Shown here: one piece after another, positions 47,426 through 55,951 of the stretch
How the letters are laid out: every line of letters begins with the position of its first letter
Numbering within the stretch: position 1 is the first letter of the stretch
From: Streptomyces qaidamensis
GTDB taxonomy: Bacteria > Actinomycetota > Actinomycetes > Streptomycetales > Streptomycetaceae
Direction: 5' to 3'
Assembly: GCF_001611795.1 (NCBI RefSeq)
Contig: NZ_CP015098.1
Location: 4,898,001 to 4,962,000, forward strand
DNA length: 64,000 nucleotides
Made by a program: the position numbers and the translations under genes
Notes under the pieces: generated by a model
Seen by the model: the letters and a program-made list of their open reading frames with translations, nothing else
Told to the model about the DNA's origin: nothing
Database searches by the model: none

Positions 47426-48220
47426 TCACTTCACGGCGGCGTCCACGGCGACAGGCTCCTCACCCGTCACCAGCCCCAGCTCCGCATCCCGTACGGACTC
47501 CACCTCACGCCGCAGCAGCCGGAACCACATGAAGATCACGAACCCCACGAAGGCGAACCACTCGGCGGTGTAGCCCAGGTTCTGGAAGGCCTTCAGGTCC
47601 AGCCCCGAGTCCGGCGGCGCGGCGGCCGGCACCGCCTTCATCCCCGAGTCACCCTTCGACAGTGTGACCCACGCGTCGTACACGTCGTACGGCACCAGGT
47701 TCACCAGGGACGCCGCACTGATCGCCGCCGTCTGCCCGGCCGGCAGCCCGCCCTGCGCACTGACCCCGTTGTCCCCCGGTGTCTCCGACGCCTGCAGTGC
47801 CCCGGTGACGGTGACCTCACCGGCCGGCGGGGCGGGCACCCGTGCCGTCCCCGCGGCCCCGGGCAGCCATCCCCGCACCACCGGCAGCGCCTCACCCGAG
47901 CCGGTCCGCAGCAGGGCCAGCACGTAGAAGCCCTGCCTGCCGTCGAGCTCCCGCCCGGGCACCAGGAGCTGCTTGCCGTACCGCCCGCTAGCGGTGACCA
48001 GCTTCCCGGACGTGGCCTTGGTCACCGGCAGCATGTCCTTGAGGGGACGGGGCGCCTCGCTCTGGGCCTCGGCGACCTGCTCGGTCGCCGTGCGATGGTC
48101 CTGCACCCGGTCCTCGAACCGGCCCAGCTGCCAGGACCCCATGAAGATGCAGAAGGGGATGGACAGCAGCACGAAGACGTTGATCCCCCACCATCGGGGC
48201 GTCAGCAGAAACCGGTACAC
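47426..48220 (-). CDS. SURF1-family cytochrome oxidase assembly protein
   Basis: A 264-residue protein with an N-terminal helix (LLTPRWWGINVFVLLSIPFCIFMGSWQLGRFEDR), a loop domain with SGRYGKQLLVPGREL and PVVRGWLPG, and a C-terminal helix (WFAFVGFVIFMWFRLLRRE). Two helices around a periplasmic domain and the GxWQLxR motif identify SURF1, which helps insert heme into cytochrome c oxidase. GTG start at 48220; the longer frame upstream is antisense to the peptidase gene. Confidence 0.88.
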   Translation of the reverse strand: MYRFLLTPRWWGINVFVLLSIPFCIFMGSWQLGRFEDRVQDHRTATEQVAEAQSEAPRPLKDMLPVTKATSGKLVTASGRYGKQLLVPGRELDGRQGFYVLALLRTGSGEALPVVRGWLPGAAGTARVPAPPAGEVTVTGALQASETPGDNGVSAQGGLPAGQTAAISAASLVNLVPYDVYDAWVTLSKGDSGMKAVPAAAPPDSGLDLKAFQNLGYTAEWFAFVGFVIFMWFRLLRREVESVRDAELGLVTGEEPVAVDAAVK

Positions 48221-48466
48221 ACCCCCACGGTACGGGGCTGTCGGGCAGGCCCTGCCCGCGGGGTGGGCAACGGAAGCGGGCTCGCCGGGGGTCCGGCCGG
48301 TGCGGCTCCGCGGGGCGGCGGAGAGCGGTTGCCGGCCTTCGGGGCCGAGGCGGGCCCGACGTCCCGCAGGGGGTTCCGACCGGCCCGGAAGGGGGAGTGG
48401 TGGAGGTTGTCCACAGGCTGGGGACCTCGCCAGCGCATTGTCGGCCCGGGCGGGCAGTATGGGGCC

Positions 48467-50335
48467 ATGACTGAGAGCAACGGGTCCGACGCGCGGGATC
48501 GGCGGGACCAGCACGAGCAAGCGGTACAGGCGGGACAGCAGGAGCGGATGCCGGACTGGGAGAAGCGCTTTCGGGCGCCCCGGGTCTCCCTGCCCGACTG
48601 GGCGGAGGACGCACCGGACCGCTCCCTGTTCGTCTCCAATGCGACCGGTACGTACGAGCTGTACGCCTGGGACCGGTCGACGGGCGAGCAGCGCCAGGTG
48701 ACGGACCGGCCGAACGGCACGACGGACGGCGTGCTGTCCCCGGACGGGGCGTGGATCTGGTGGTTCGACGACAAGGACGGCGACGAGTTCGGCGTCTGGC
48801 GCCGCCAGCCCTTCGCGGGCGGCGCGGACGAACCGGCCGCCGAGGGCCTGGAGGCCTCCTACCCGGCGGGCCTCGCCCTCGGCCGTGACGGGCGCACGGC
48901 GGTCGTGGGCCGCTCCACGGACGAGGACGGCACGACCATCCACCTGGTGCGCACCGGCGAGGAACCGGTGGAGATCTACCGCCACCGCGAGTCGGCCGGT
49001 GTCGGCGACCTCTCCCACGACGGCTCGCTCATCGCCGTCGAGCACACCGAGCACGGCGACGCCATGCACTCCGCGCTGCGCGTCCTGCGCCCCGACGGCT
49101 CGGCGGTCGCCGACCTCGACGACACCGAGGGCGGCACCCGGGAGCTGGGCCTGGAGGTCCTCGGCTTCGCCCCCGTCGACGGTGACACGCGTCTGCTCAT
49201 CGGCCACCAGCGCCGCGGCCGCTGGGAGCCGCTGGTGTGGGACGTGGCGACCGGCGAGGAGGCGGACCTGGCGCTGGAGCTGCCGGGCGACGTCAGCGCC
49301 GAGTGGTACCCGGACGGCAGCGGCCTGCTCATCGCGCACAGCTTCGAGGCCCGCAGCGAGCTGTTCCGCTACGACCTGGCCGGCCGTGCCCTCACGGAGA
49401 TCCCGACCCCGCCGGGCACCGTGTCCGGTGCGACGGCCCGGCCCGACGGCAGCGTGGAGTACCTGTGGTCCTCGGCGGCCGAGCCGTCCGCGGTCCGCTC
49501 CACGGAGGGCGGTGTCGTGCTCGACCCGCCCGGCATGAAGTCGCCCGGCTCGGTGCCGGTGGAGGACGTGTGGGTGGAGGGGCCGGGCGGCCGCATCCAC
49601 GCCCTCGTCCAGAAGCCGCAGGGCACCACCGGCCCGCTCCCCACGGTCTTCGACATCCACGGCGGGCCCACCTGGCACGACAGCGACTCCTTCGCGGCGG
49701 GCCCCGCGGCCTGGGTCGACCACGGCTACGCGGTGATCCGTGTCAACTACCGCGGCTCCACGGGCTACGGCCGTGCCTGGACGGACGCCCTGAAGCACCG
49801 TGTCGGCCTCATCGAGCTGGAGGACATCGCCGCGGTCCGTGCATGGGCCGTCGGTTCCGGCCTCGCCGACCCCGACCGCCTGATCCTCACCGGCGGCTCC
49901 TGGGGCGGCTACCTCACGCTCCTCGGCCTCGGCGTCCAGCCCGACGCGTGGACCCTCGGCATCGCGGCGGTGCCCGTCGCCGACTACGTCACGGCGTACC
50001 ACGACGAGATGGAAGCGCTGAAGGCGATGGACCGCACGCTCCTGGGCGGCACGCCCGAGGAGGTCCCCGACCGCTTCGAGGCCTCGTCCCCCCTCACCTA
50101 CGTCGACCGGGTCAAGGCCCCGGTCTACATCTCGGCCGGCGTCAACGACCCCCGTTGCCCGATCCGTCAGATCGAGAACTACGTCAAGCGCCTGGAGGCG
50201 CGAGGCGCGGTGCACGAGGTGTACCGCTACGACGCCGGGCACGGGTCGCTGGTGGTGGACGAGCGGATCAAGCAGGTGCGGCTGGAGCTGGAGTTCGCGG
50301 AGAGGCACCTGAGGGGGGTCGCGGACGCCCAGTAG
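48467..50335 (+). CDS. S9-family prolyl oligopeptidase-like peptidase
   Basis: A 622-residue protein: N-terminal beta-propeller (about 50-365) with repeated Asp-Gly motifs, then an alpha/beta hydrolase domain. FDIHGGPTWHDSD forms the oxyanion region, LILTGGSWGGYLTLLG holds S478, and YISAGVNDPRCPIRQIE and DAGHGSLV supply the aspartate and histidine. It has no signal peptide, so it is a cytoplasmic peptidase for small peptides. Confidence 0.92.
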   Translation: MTESNGSDARDRRDQHEQAVQAGQQERMPDWEKRFRAPRVSLPDWAEDAPDRSLFVSNATGTYELYAWDRSTGEQRQVTDRPNGTTDGVLSPDGAWIWWFDDKDGDEFGVWRRQPFAGGADEPAAEGLEASYPAGLALGRDGRTAVVGRSTDEDGTTIHLVRTGEEPVEIYRHRESAGVGDLSHDGSLIAVEHTEHGDAMHSALRVLRPDGSAVADLDDTEGGTRELGLEVLGFAPVDGDTRLLIGHQRRGRWEPLVWDVATGEEADLALELPGDVSAEWYPDGSGLLIAHSFEARSELFRYDLAGRALTEIPTPPGTVSGATARPDGSVEYLWSSAAEPSAVRSTEGGVVLDPPGMKSPGSVPVEDVWVEGPGGRIHALVQKPQGTTGPLPTVFDIHGGPTWHDSDSFAAGPAAWVDHGYAVIRVNYRGSTGYGRAWTDALKHRVGLIELEDIAAVRAWAVGSGLADPDRLILTGGSWGGYLTLLGLGVQPDAWTLGIAAVPVADYVTAYHDEMEALKAMDRTLLGGTPEEVPDRFEASSPLTYVDRVKAPVYISAGVNDPRCPIRQIENYVKRLEARGAVHEVYRYDAGHGSLVVDERIKQVRLELEFAERHLRGVADAQ

Positions 50336-50360
50336 CCCGGGAGGCGGGGGTGGTTCGGCG

Positions 50361-50426
50361 GCTGCGGGTGGGTGGTGCTGATCGCGCCGTTCCCCGCACC
50401 CCTGTGGGCGCTTCGCGCCCTTGGGG
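50361..50426. repeat. Dispersed Streptomyces-type intergenic element with terminal hairpin
   Basis: GCTGCGGGTGGGTGGTGCTG followed by ATCGCGCCGTTCCCCGCACC and CCTGTGGGCGCTTCGCGCCC resembles an element I remember as frequent between Streptomyces genes. The hairpin GGGCGC-TTC-GCGCCC at 50406-50420 could terminate both convergent neighbours. Confidence 0.5.
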
Positions 50427-50441
50427 TGTTCGGGCGCCCCG

Positions 50442-52385
50442 TCACGCCCCCGACCGCTCCCGCCGCCTCCGCCCCAGCAGCTCCGCGAGCCCCCGTCGAG
50501 TCGCCGCCAGCACCACCCGGTCCCCGGGCCCCAGCACATACGTCGGGGGCAGATCCCACACCAGTCCCGAAGCCGGTACCCGCTCCTCACCCGGGGGCTC
50601 GGGTTCTCCCCGCCGCCCCCCGGGAGGTGACGTGTTGAGCGCCAGGACCCGCCAGGCCCCCGCCCGGAACGCCTCCCCGACCGTGTGCCCCTCCAACTGC
50701 GGATGCCCGCCCACCTCCAGCTCCGCGAACAGCAGCACCCGCCGCTCCACCGGGATCGCCCCCAGGATCTGCCGCCCCATCATCGCTCCGGCGAACGCGG
50801 GCGCGGCCAGATGCGACACACTGCGGCTCCGCGTCAGGGCGAACGGATGCGCGGCCCGCAGCGTGCGGTACACGGCCGTCGCGAAGTCGTCGTCGTACAG
50901 CCGCAGCACGACCCGCAGATCGGGCCGCACGGACCGGGCGTACAGCGACGCCTCCAGGTTCGTCGTGTCCGCACTGGTCAGCGCCAGCAGTGCGTGCGCC
51001 CGGTGGATCTTCGCCGCCTCCAGCACGCCTTCCTGCGTGACGTCCCCGATCACCACCGGTACCCGCAGCCGTCGTGCCGTGGCGATCCCACGTGCCTCCG
51101 GATCGGCCTCCACACAGACCACGGGAGTGTTCAGTTCCCGCAGCCGCGTGAGCACCCGCGTCCCGATCTTGCCCAGCCCGAGCAGCACCACGTGCCCGCC
51201 GAGCCCGCGCGGCGGCTTGCGCAGCGCGGACGCGGTGCGGAAGGTGCCGAGTGCCTCCAGCACCGCGGCCAGCAGTACCGGCAGCAGCAGCAACCCGACC
51301 AGCCCGGACAGCAGTTGCAGTACCTGTTCGCCGGTCGACTCGTGGAACGCGGGATCGTTGATGCCGAACAGATCGAGCAGCGTGACGTACGTCGCGTACA
51401 GCGGATGCTCGTCGGTCACGATCGTCAACGCGACGGCGAGGGCCAGCACACAGCCCACCAGCCCGGCCAGCGACCACCGCAGCCGCCGCGAGAACAGCGA
51501 GGCGAACGGCGGCACACCGCCCCGCCCGGCGGGCAGGGACGGCCCGGAGTACGACACCTGCTCCAGGGCCACGGTCCCGCGCCCGGTCGCCGCCGCCACC
51601 GCCGCCTCGTCCGGCAGCAACTGCGGCCCGTGCTCCCCACTGCCCTCGGAACCGTCCGCGCCGGCCGGGTCGTTGCTCGTCGCGGACAGCAGCGCCAGGG
51701 TGCACAGCCCCGGGTCGGCGACCTCGCCCGGCCGCGGCGGCTGCCGTTCCACCGCACGCAGCACGAGTCCTTCCGTCTGGACGACCTTGCTGGTGCCGAC
51801 GAGGGCGGTGGCGGCCAGCGCGGGGGCGGCCGTGTCGGCGTCGGACAGCACCGTCGTCGACGTGTCGAGGCCCGCGCCCTGCCCGTCCCCGGAGGCCACG
51901 GCCGCTGTCTGGTCCAGCAGTTCCTCGATGTGCTGCCCCAACCGCCTGTTGTACAGCCGGAGGACGAGGCGGAGGCGAGGGTTGAAGCGGCGGGCGGTGA
52001 GCGCGGCGCGGATGTTGGTCTCGTCGTCGTCGTAGACGAGGGCCAGCGCCGCCGCCCGGTCTGCGCCCACCTCGGTGAGCACGGCCTCGGTGACCTCGGC
52101 GGCCTCGACGACCTGGTCGTTGGAGGCCGGTTCGGCGCCGCCCGCCCCCGCCCGGCCGGCGGCCGCGCTCACCACCCGGTCGAGCAGCGCCGCCGACGCG
52201 GCACGGGCCCGCCCGACCACCGGGCGGCGCACCCGCCTGCCGGAGGGCGGTACGACGAGCGTGACCTGCTCGGCGTAGACACCGCGCAGTTCGGCGGCCA
52301 GCCGGTGCACGAGCCCGTCGTCACCGCACACGATCATGTGCGTGGCCGGATCACTCGGCTGACCTTGGTTCGGAACGCTCCCCAC
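50442..52385 (-). CDS. Double-RCK (TrkA-N) membrane protein, ion-channel-like
   Basis: A 647-residue protein: a first NAD-binding RCK-like domain (about 14-165; HMIVCGDDGLVHRLAAELRG), a variable linker, a transmembrane helix (about 310-332), a pore-like segment (YATYVTLLDLFGINDPAF), a second helix (about 365-388), and a second RCK domain (HVVLLGLGKIGTRVLTRLRE) with TrkA-C-like end (TYVLGPGDRVVLAATR). No potassium-filter TVGYG is visible. It resembles CASTOR/POLLUX-type channel proteins in layout. GTG start at 52385. Confidence 0.8.
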   Translation of the reverse strand: MGSVPNQGQPSDPATHMIVCGDDGLVHRLAAELRGVYAEQVTLVVPPSGRRVRRPVVGRARAASAALLDRVVSAAAGRAGAGGAEPASNDQVVEAAEVTEAVLTEVGADRAAALALVYDDDETNIRAALTARRFNPRLRLVLRLYNRRLGQHIEELLDQTAAVASGDGQGAGLDTSTTVLSDADTAAPALAATALVGTSKVVQTEGLVLRAVERQPPRPGEVADPGLCTLALLSATSNDPAGADGSEGSGEHGPQLLPDEAAVAAATGRGTVALEQVSYSGPSLPAGRGGVPPFASLFSRRLRWSLAGLVGCVLALAVALTIVTDEHPLYATYVTLLDLFGINDPAFHESTGEQVLQLLSGLVGLLLLPVLLAAVLEALGTFRTASALRKPPRGLGGHVVLLGLGKIGTRVLTRLRELNTPVVCVEADPEARGIATARRLRVPVVIGDVTQEGVLEAAKIHRAHALLALTSADTTNLEASLYARSVRPDLRVVLRLYDDDFATAVYRTLRAAHPFALTRSRSVSHLAAPAFAGAMMGRQILGAIPVERRVLLFAELEVGGHPQLEGHTVGEAFRAGAWRVLALNTSPPGGRRGEPEPPGEERVPASGLVWDLPPTYVLGPGDRVVLAATRRGLAELLGRRRRERSGA

Positions 52386-52486
52386 GGGGAGAAGACTGCC
52401 TCACCGGGACGACCGGTTCCAGAAGGGGACGGTGTCGCGTGAACGCCCGGCCGTCGCCGTCCGTACGCAAGGGGAGGGAATGGGCA

Positions 52487-53578
52487 ATGCCCGCGCGCAC
52501 CACCGGAGGTACCGGGCCCGTGGCCATCACGAAGACCGTCCCGCGAGGCAGCGGCGAGTGCGGGGACGCCGACAGCGGGGGTGCCGGGCCTGGGGACACC
52601 GCGCCGGACGGCGGCGAGCAAGAGGAGGGCCGGCACCTCAACTCCCCGCTCCTGCTGACCCTTCTGCTCCTCATGGCGGTGATGTTCCAGGACTCGATCC
52701 GCGGGGCCCTGGCCGCTCCGGTGATGCAGAGCTGGATGACGGTGTTCGTCGCGGTCATGGTCCAGGCGCTGCCGTTCCTGGTGCTCGGGGTGCTGCTGTC
52801 GGCGGCGATCGCCGTGTTCGTGCCGCCGTCGTTCTTCGCCCGGGCCCTGCCCAAGCGCCCGGCCCTCGCCGTCCCGGTCGCGGGCGCGGCGGGCGCCGTA
52901 CTGCCGGGCTGCGAGTGCGCGTCCGTGCCGGTGGCCGGAGCCCTGGTCCGCCGCGGGGTCACGCCCGCCGCGGCTCTGGCCTTCCTCCTGTCGGCGCCGG
53001 CCATCAACCCGATCGTGCTGACGGCGACGGCCGTGGCGTTCCCCGGCAACCCGGAGATGGTCCTGGCCCGTTTCGTCGCGAGCCTGCTGGTGGCCTGCTC
53101 GATGGGCTGGCTGTGGCACCGCCTCGGCCGCACGGACTGGCTCCGGCCCCCGGCCCGCGCGTCGTACGAGGGCCGGGGCAGGGGAGCGGCCTTCTGGGGC
53201 TCGGTCCGTCACGACGTGACGCACGCGGGCGGGTTCCTGGTGATCGGCGCGATGGCCGCGGCGACCCTCAAGGCCGTGGTCCCGGCGCAGTGGCTGAGCC
53301 TCGCGGCGGGAAACCCCGTGCTGTCGGTCCTGGTCCTCGCGGCCCTCGCCGTCCTGCTCTCCATCTGCTCGGAGGCGGACGCGTTCGTGGCGGCGTCCCT
53401 GACCCAGTTCTCCCTGACGGCGCGTCTGACGTTCCTGGTCGTCGGCCCGATGATCGACCTGAAGCTCTTCGCGATGCAGGCGGGCACCTTCGGCCGCGCC
53501 TTCGCCCTGCGCTTCGCCCCCGCGACCTTCGCCCTGGCCGTCGTCGTATCGGCCCTGACCGGAACGGTCCTGCTGTGA
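52487..53578 (+). CDS. Permease of the ArsP/YcgR (DUF318) family
   Basis: A 363-residue protein with eight or more hydrophobic helices. VLPGCECASVPVAGALVRRG carries the paired conserved cysteines, and ICSEADAFVAASL the second conserved motif of this family. Members export organoarsenicals or act with a YcgQ-type partner on an unknown substrate. ATG 52487 is preferred for its GGGGAGGG site; a GTG at 52439 would add 16 residues. It is coupled to the next gene by GTGA. Confidence 0.85.
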   Translation: MPARTTGGTGPVAITKTVPRGSGECGDADSGGAGPGDTAPDGGEQEEGRHLNSPLLLTLLLLMAVMFQDSIRGALAAPVMQSWMTVFVAVMVQALPFLVLGVLLSAAIAVFVPPSFFARALPKRPALAVPVAGAAGAVLPGCECASVPVAGALVRRGVTPAAALAFLLSAPAINPIVLTATAVAFPGNPEMVLARFVASLLVACSMGWLWHRLGRTDWLRPPARASYEGRGRGAAFWGSVRHDVTHAGGFLVIGAMAAATLKAVVPAQWLSLAAGNPVLSVLVLAALAVLLSICSEADAFVAASLTQFSLTARLTFLVVGPMIDLKLFAMQAGTFGRAFALRFAPATFALAVVVSALTGTVLL

Positions 53579-54285
53579 ACCGCCTGGCCCAGACGGCCCT
53601 CCTCTTCCTGCTCGGTGCGACCCTCCTGCACGCCGGCACCACCGACCTCTACCTGCGCTACGTCAAGGAGGGCCTGCGCCCCCTGGTCCTGCTGGCGGGC
53701 GCGGTCCTCATCGCCACGGCGGCCGCCACCCTCTGGTACGACCGCCGCACCCCCGCCGACGACGACCACCACCACCGCGAACCCCGCGTCTCCTGGCTCC
53801 TCACGCTCCCGGTCCTCGCCCTGATCCTGGTCGCCCCGCCGGCCCTGGGCTCCTACAGCGCCGCGCACACCGGCACGGCCCTGACGAAGCCCTTCGGCTT
53901 CCCGGCCCTCCCCTCCGGCGACGCACCCCTGCGCCTCGCCGTGGCCGACTACGCGGGCCGCGCGGTCTACGACGACGGCCGCTCCCTCCGCGACCGCCGG
54001 CTGAAGATCACCGGCTTCGTCACCCTGGACCGCAAGGGCACCCCCTACCTGGTCCGCATGGGCCTCAACTGCTGCGCGGCCGACGCACAGCCGGTCAAGA
54101 TCGCACTGACGGGCGCCATCCCCCCGGTCCTGCGGCCGGACACCTGGCTGGAGATCACGGGCACCTACACTCCCCGCCGTATGAAGGACCCGGTCAACGG
54201 CGGCCCGATCCCGTACCTGAAGGTGGCGACCGCCAGACCGGTCCCCACCCCGCACGACCCGTACGACGAGACGTGGAACACCTGA
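53575..54285 (+). CDS. TIGR03943 (YcgQ)-family partner of the permease
   Basis: A 236-residue protein with three N-terminal hydrophobic helices (about 3-20, 33-53, 75-92) and a C-terminal extracytoplasmic domain. LKITGFVTLD, MGLNCCAADAQPVKI and DTWLEITGTYT are family blocks, with a CC pair that may bind metal. It starts with GTG overlapping the permease stop, the usual pairing for this family. The pair's substrate is unknown; a metal or metalloid is an inference. Confidence 0.85.
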   Translation: MNRLAQTALLFLLGATLLHAGTTDLYLRYVKEGLRPLVLLAGAVLIATAAATLWYDRRTPADDDHHHREPRVSWLLTLPVLALILVAPPALGSYSAAHTGTALTKPFGFPALPSGDAPLRLAVADYAGRAVYDDGRSLRDRRLKITGFVTLDRKGTPYLVRMGLNCCAADAQPVKIALTGAIPPVLRPDTWLEITGTYTPRRMKDPVNGGPIPYLKVATARPVPTPHDPYDETWNT

Positions 54286-54349
54286 ACTCCGGTATGCCGC
54301 GCGCCCTTTGGGGTACCCGGGGAGAACCGCTGATCAGCGAGGAGTACGC

Positions 54350-54760
54350 ATGACCACACTCCACGGCGAGCACACGGCGGAACTCGACCCGCCGCTCCTG
54401 CCCGAGGCGGTCCGCGCGGAACTGGCCAGGGCCGACCACCGGGCCGGCCTGACCCTGGCCACCCTCGGCGCGGTCCTCACCGCCCTCCTGACCGCGATCA
54501 CCGCCGGCGTCATCACCCCCACCCAGTACGCCACGATCCCCCAGCTCCTCCTCTGGACCGGCTGCGCGGCCTGCGCCCCGTCCCTGGTCCTGCTGAGCCT
54601 GGCGAGCCGCCCCCACCCGGCCCCGGCCGCCGACCTCCCACCACAGCTCCTGGCCCGCACGACGTGCATCAGGCGCCGCCGCATACGGCAGGCGATGGGG
54701 TGGGGGGCGGTCTTCCTGACGCTGACGTCGGCGGGGACGCTGACGGGAATGCTCTCCTAG
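54350..54760 (+). CDS. Pycsar effector-like (PycTM/DUF5706) membrane protein
   Basis: A 136-residue protein: ELARADHRAGLTLATLGAVLTALLTAI (ADxKAxxLL-like helix), a second helix with LLLWTGCAACAPSLVLLSLA, and a third near the C-terminus preceded by RRRRIRQAMGWG. This layout matches the PycTM effector family that damages membranes on cyclic-pyrimidine signalling. No pyrimidine cyclase gene is adjacent, so its role here may be unrelated. AGCGAGGAG lies upstream of the ATG at 54350. Confidence 0.65.
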   Translation: MTTLHGEHTAELDPPLLPEAVRAELARADHRAGLTLATLGAVLTALLTAITAGVITPTQYATIPQLLLWTGCAACAPSLVLLSLASRPHPAPAADLPPQLLARTTCIRRRRIRQAMGWGAVFLTLTSAGTLTGMLS

Positions 54761-54762
54761 GA

Positions 54763-54922
54763 GAGGGTGCTGAAGATCCTGGCCGGGCTCCCGGCGCCTG
54801 GTGCGCACGTCTGCCGCGTCGCCGAAACGCCCTGGTGGCTCCGCTACGAGGACGCTCCGGCGCCGTGCAGCCGCACGCACCAGGCACCGCTCGCCGATCC
54901 GGCCAAGATCTTCAGCACCCTC
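54763..54922. repeat. Large imperfect inverted duplication at the cluster boundary
   Basis: GAGGGTGCTGAAGATC at 54763-54778 reappears inverted at 54907-54922. Similarity continues inwards (TGGCCGG, CCTGGTGCG) over arms of about 43 bases and more weakly beyond, with a 71-base centre. Each arm read outward-in begins with codons for VLKILAG. It lies between convergent genes at the left edge of the biosynthetic cluster. Confidence 0.75.
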
Positions 54923-54963
54923 CCAGCCGGTCCTGTGGTCCGGAGAGCACCGGCACCGGGCGG

Positions 54964-55902
54964 TCACGCCGCCAGGCTGCCGGCGGGCTGCTCGAAGAGG
55001 GCCTTGAGAGCGGCCTCCACGACGGTCACCCCGGCCCGGTCCTGGGCTTCCGACGTACTGGCGCCCAGGTGCGGTGTCGGGGTGACGTTGTCCAGCTCGA
55101 AGAGCGGCGACCCGGTGCACGGCTCCTGGCCGTAGACGTCCAGGGCCGCGCCGGCGATCCGCCCGGAGACCAGCGCGTCGTGGAGGGCCTGCTCGTCGAC
55201 GATGCCGCCCCGGGCGACGTTGACCAGGAGAGCCGTGGGCTTCATCGCGGCGAGTTCGGCCCGGCCGATGAGCCCGATGGTCTCCGCGGTCCTGGGCAGA
55301 TGGATGGTGATCACGTCCGCACGGCGCAACAGCTCCTCCAGAGGGAGGAGTCCGACGCCGTCCGGGGAGACGCCCCCGAGGTGCGGGTCATGGGCCACGA
55401 TGTCCATGCCGAAGGCGGCCATGCGCTCCGCGACCAGGGTGCCGATACGGCCGAACCCGATCACGCCGAGGGTCTTCCCCGACAGTTCGACGCCCGTGTA
55501 CCGGGACCTCTCCCACCTGCCCTGCCGCAGGGCGGTTCCCGCGGGCAGGAGATGGCGCGCCGACGCGAGGATCAGCGCACAGGTCATCTCCGCGGCGGAC
55601 ACCACGTTGGCGGTGGGCGCGTTGACCACCGCGATACCGCGAAGGGCGGCGTTCTGGACGTCGACGTTGTCCAGGCCGACCCCGGCGCGTCCGATGACCT
55701 TCAGGCGGGGAGCGGCGTCGAGCACCTCGGCATCGACCCTGGTCGCGCTGCGCACGAGCAGCGCGTCGGCACTCTCGACGGCGGCCAGCAGCGCCGGGCG
55801 GTTCGTGCCGTCACAGTGCCGGACGTCGACGTCGGATCCGAGCAAGGCCAGGGCCACGGGGGAGAGGGGATCGGCGACGAGCACGACGGGCCTGTTGTTC
55901 AC
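54964..55902 (-). CDS. Short D-3-phosphoglycerate dehydrogenase, probably pathway-dedicated
   Basis: A 312-residue D-2-hydroxyacid dehydrogenase. LKVIGRAGVGLDNVDV, LSGKTLGVIGFGRIGTLVAERM (NAD-binding), LLVNVARGGIVDEQAL and TPHLGASTSEAQ (catalytic arginine, glutamate and histidine region) match SerA. It lacks the ASB and ACT domains of full-length SerA, so serine feedback is unlikely. The GTG at 55902 follows AAGGATC. As third gene of a regulator operon beside SbnA/SbnB genes, it probably produces 3-phosphohydroxypyruvate for O-phosphoserine. No SerC or phosphatase gene is in view. Confidence 0.85.
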   Translation of the reverse strand: MNNRPVVLVADPLSPVALALLGSDVDVRHCDGTNRPALLAAVESADALLVRSATRVDAEVLDAAPRLKVIGRAGVGLDNVDVQNAALRGIAVVNAPTANVVSAAEMTCALILASARHLLPAGTALRQGRWERSRYTGVELSGKTLGVIGFGRIGTLVAERMAAFGMDIVAHDPHLGGVSPDGVGLLPLEELLRRADVITIHLPRTAETIGLIGRAELAAMKPTALLVNVARGGIVDEQALHDALVSGRIAGAALDVYGQEPCTGSPLFELDNVTPTPHLGASTSEAQDRAGVTVVEAALKALFEQPAGSLAA

Positions 55903-55951
55903 AGTGATCCTTGGTGGTCTGAGAAGGGGGCTTGAGATGTCGGACGGCCGG

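Noticed and set aside
47426..50590. 1054-residue minus-strand open frame ending in SURF1
   Set aside because: Only the last 264 residues are the SURF1 protein. The rest is antisense to the S9 peptidase gene.
54767..55135. 122-residue plus-strand open frame over the inverted duplication
   Set aside because: Its second half is antisense to the dehydrogenase gene and it has no recognisable domain. The shared VLKILAG start on both arms is better explained by the inverted repeat.
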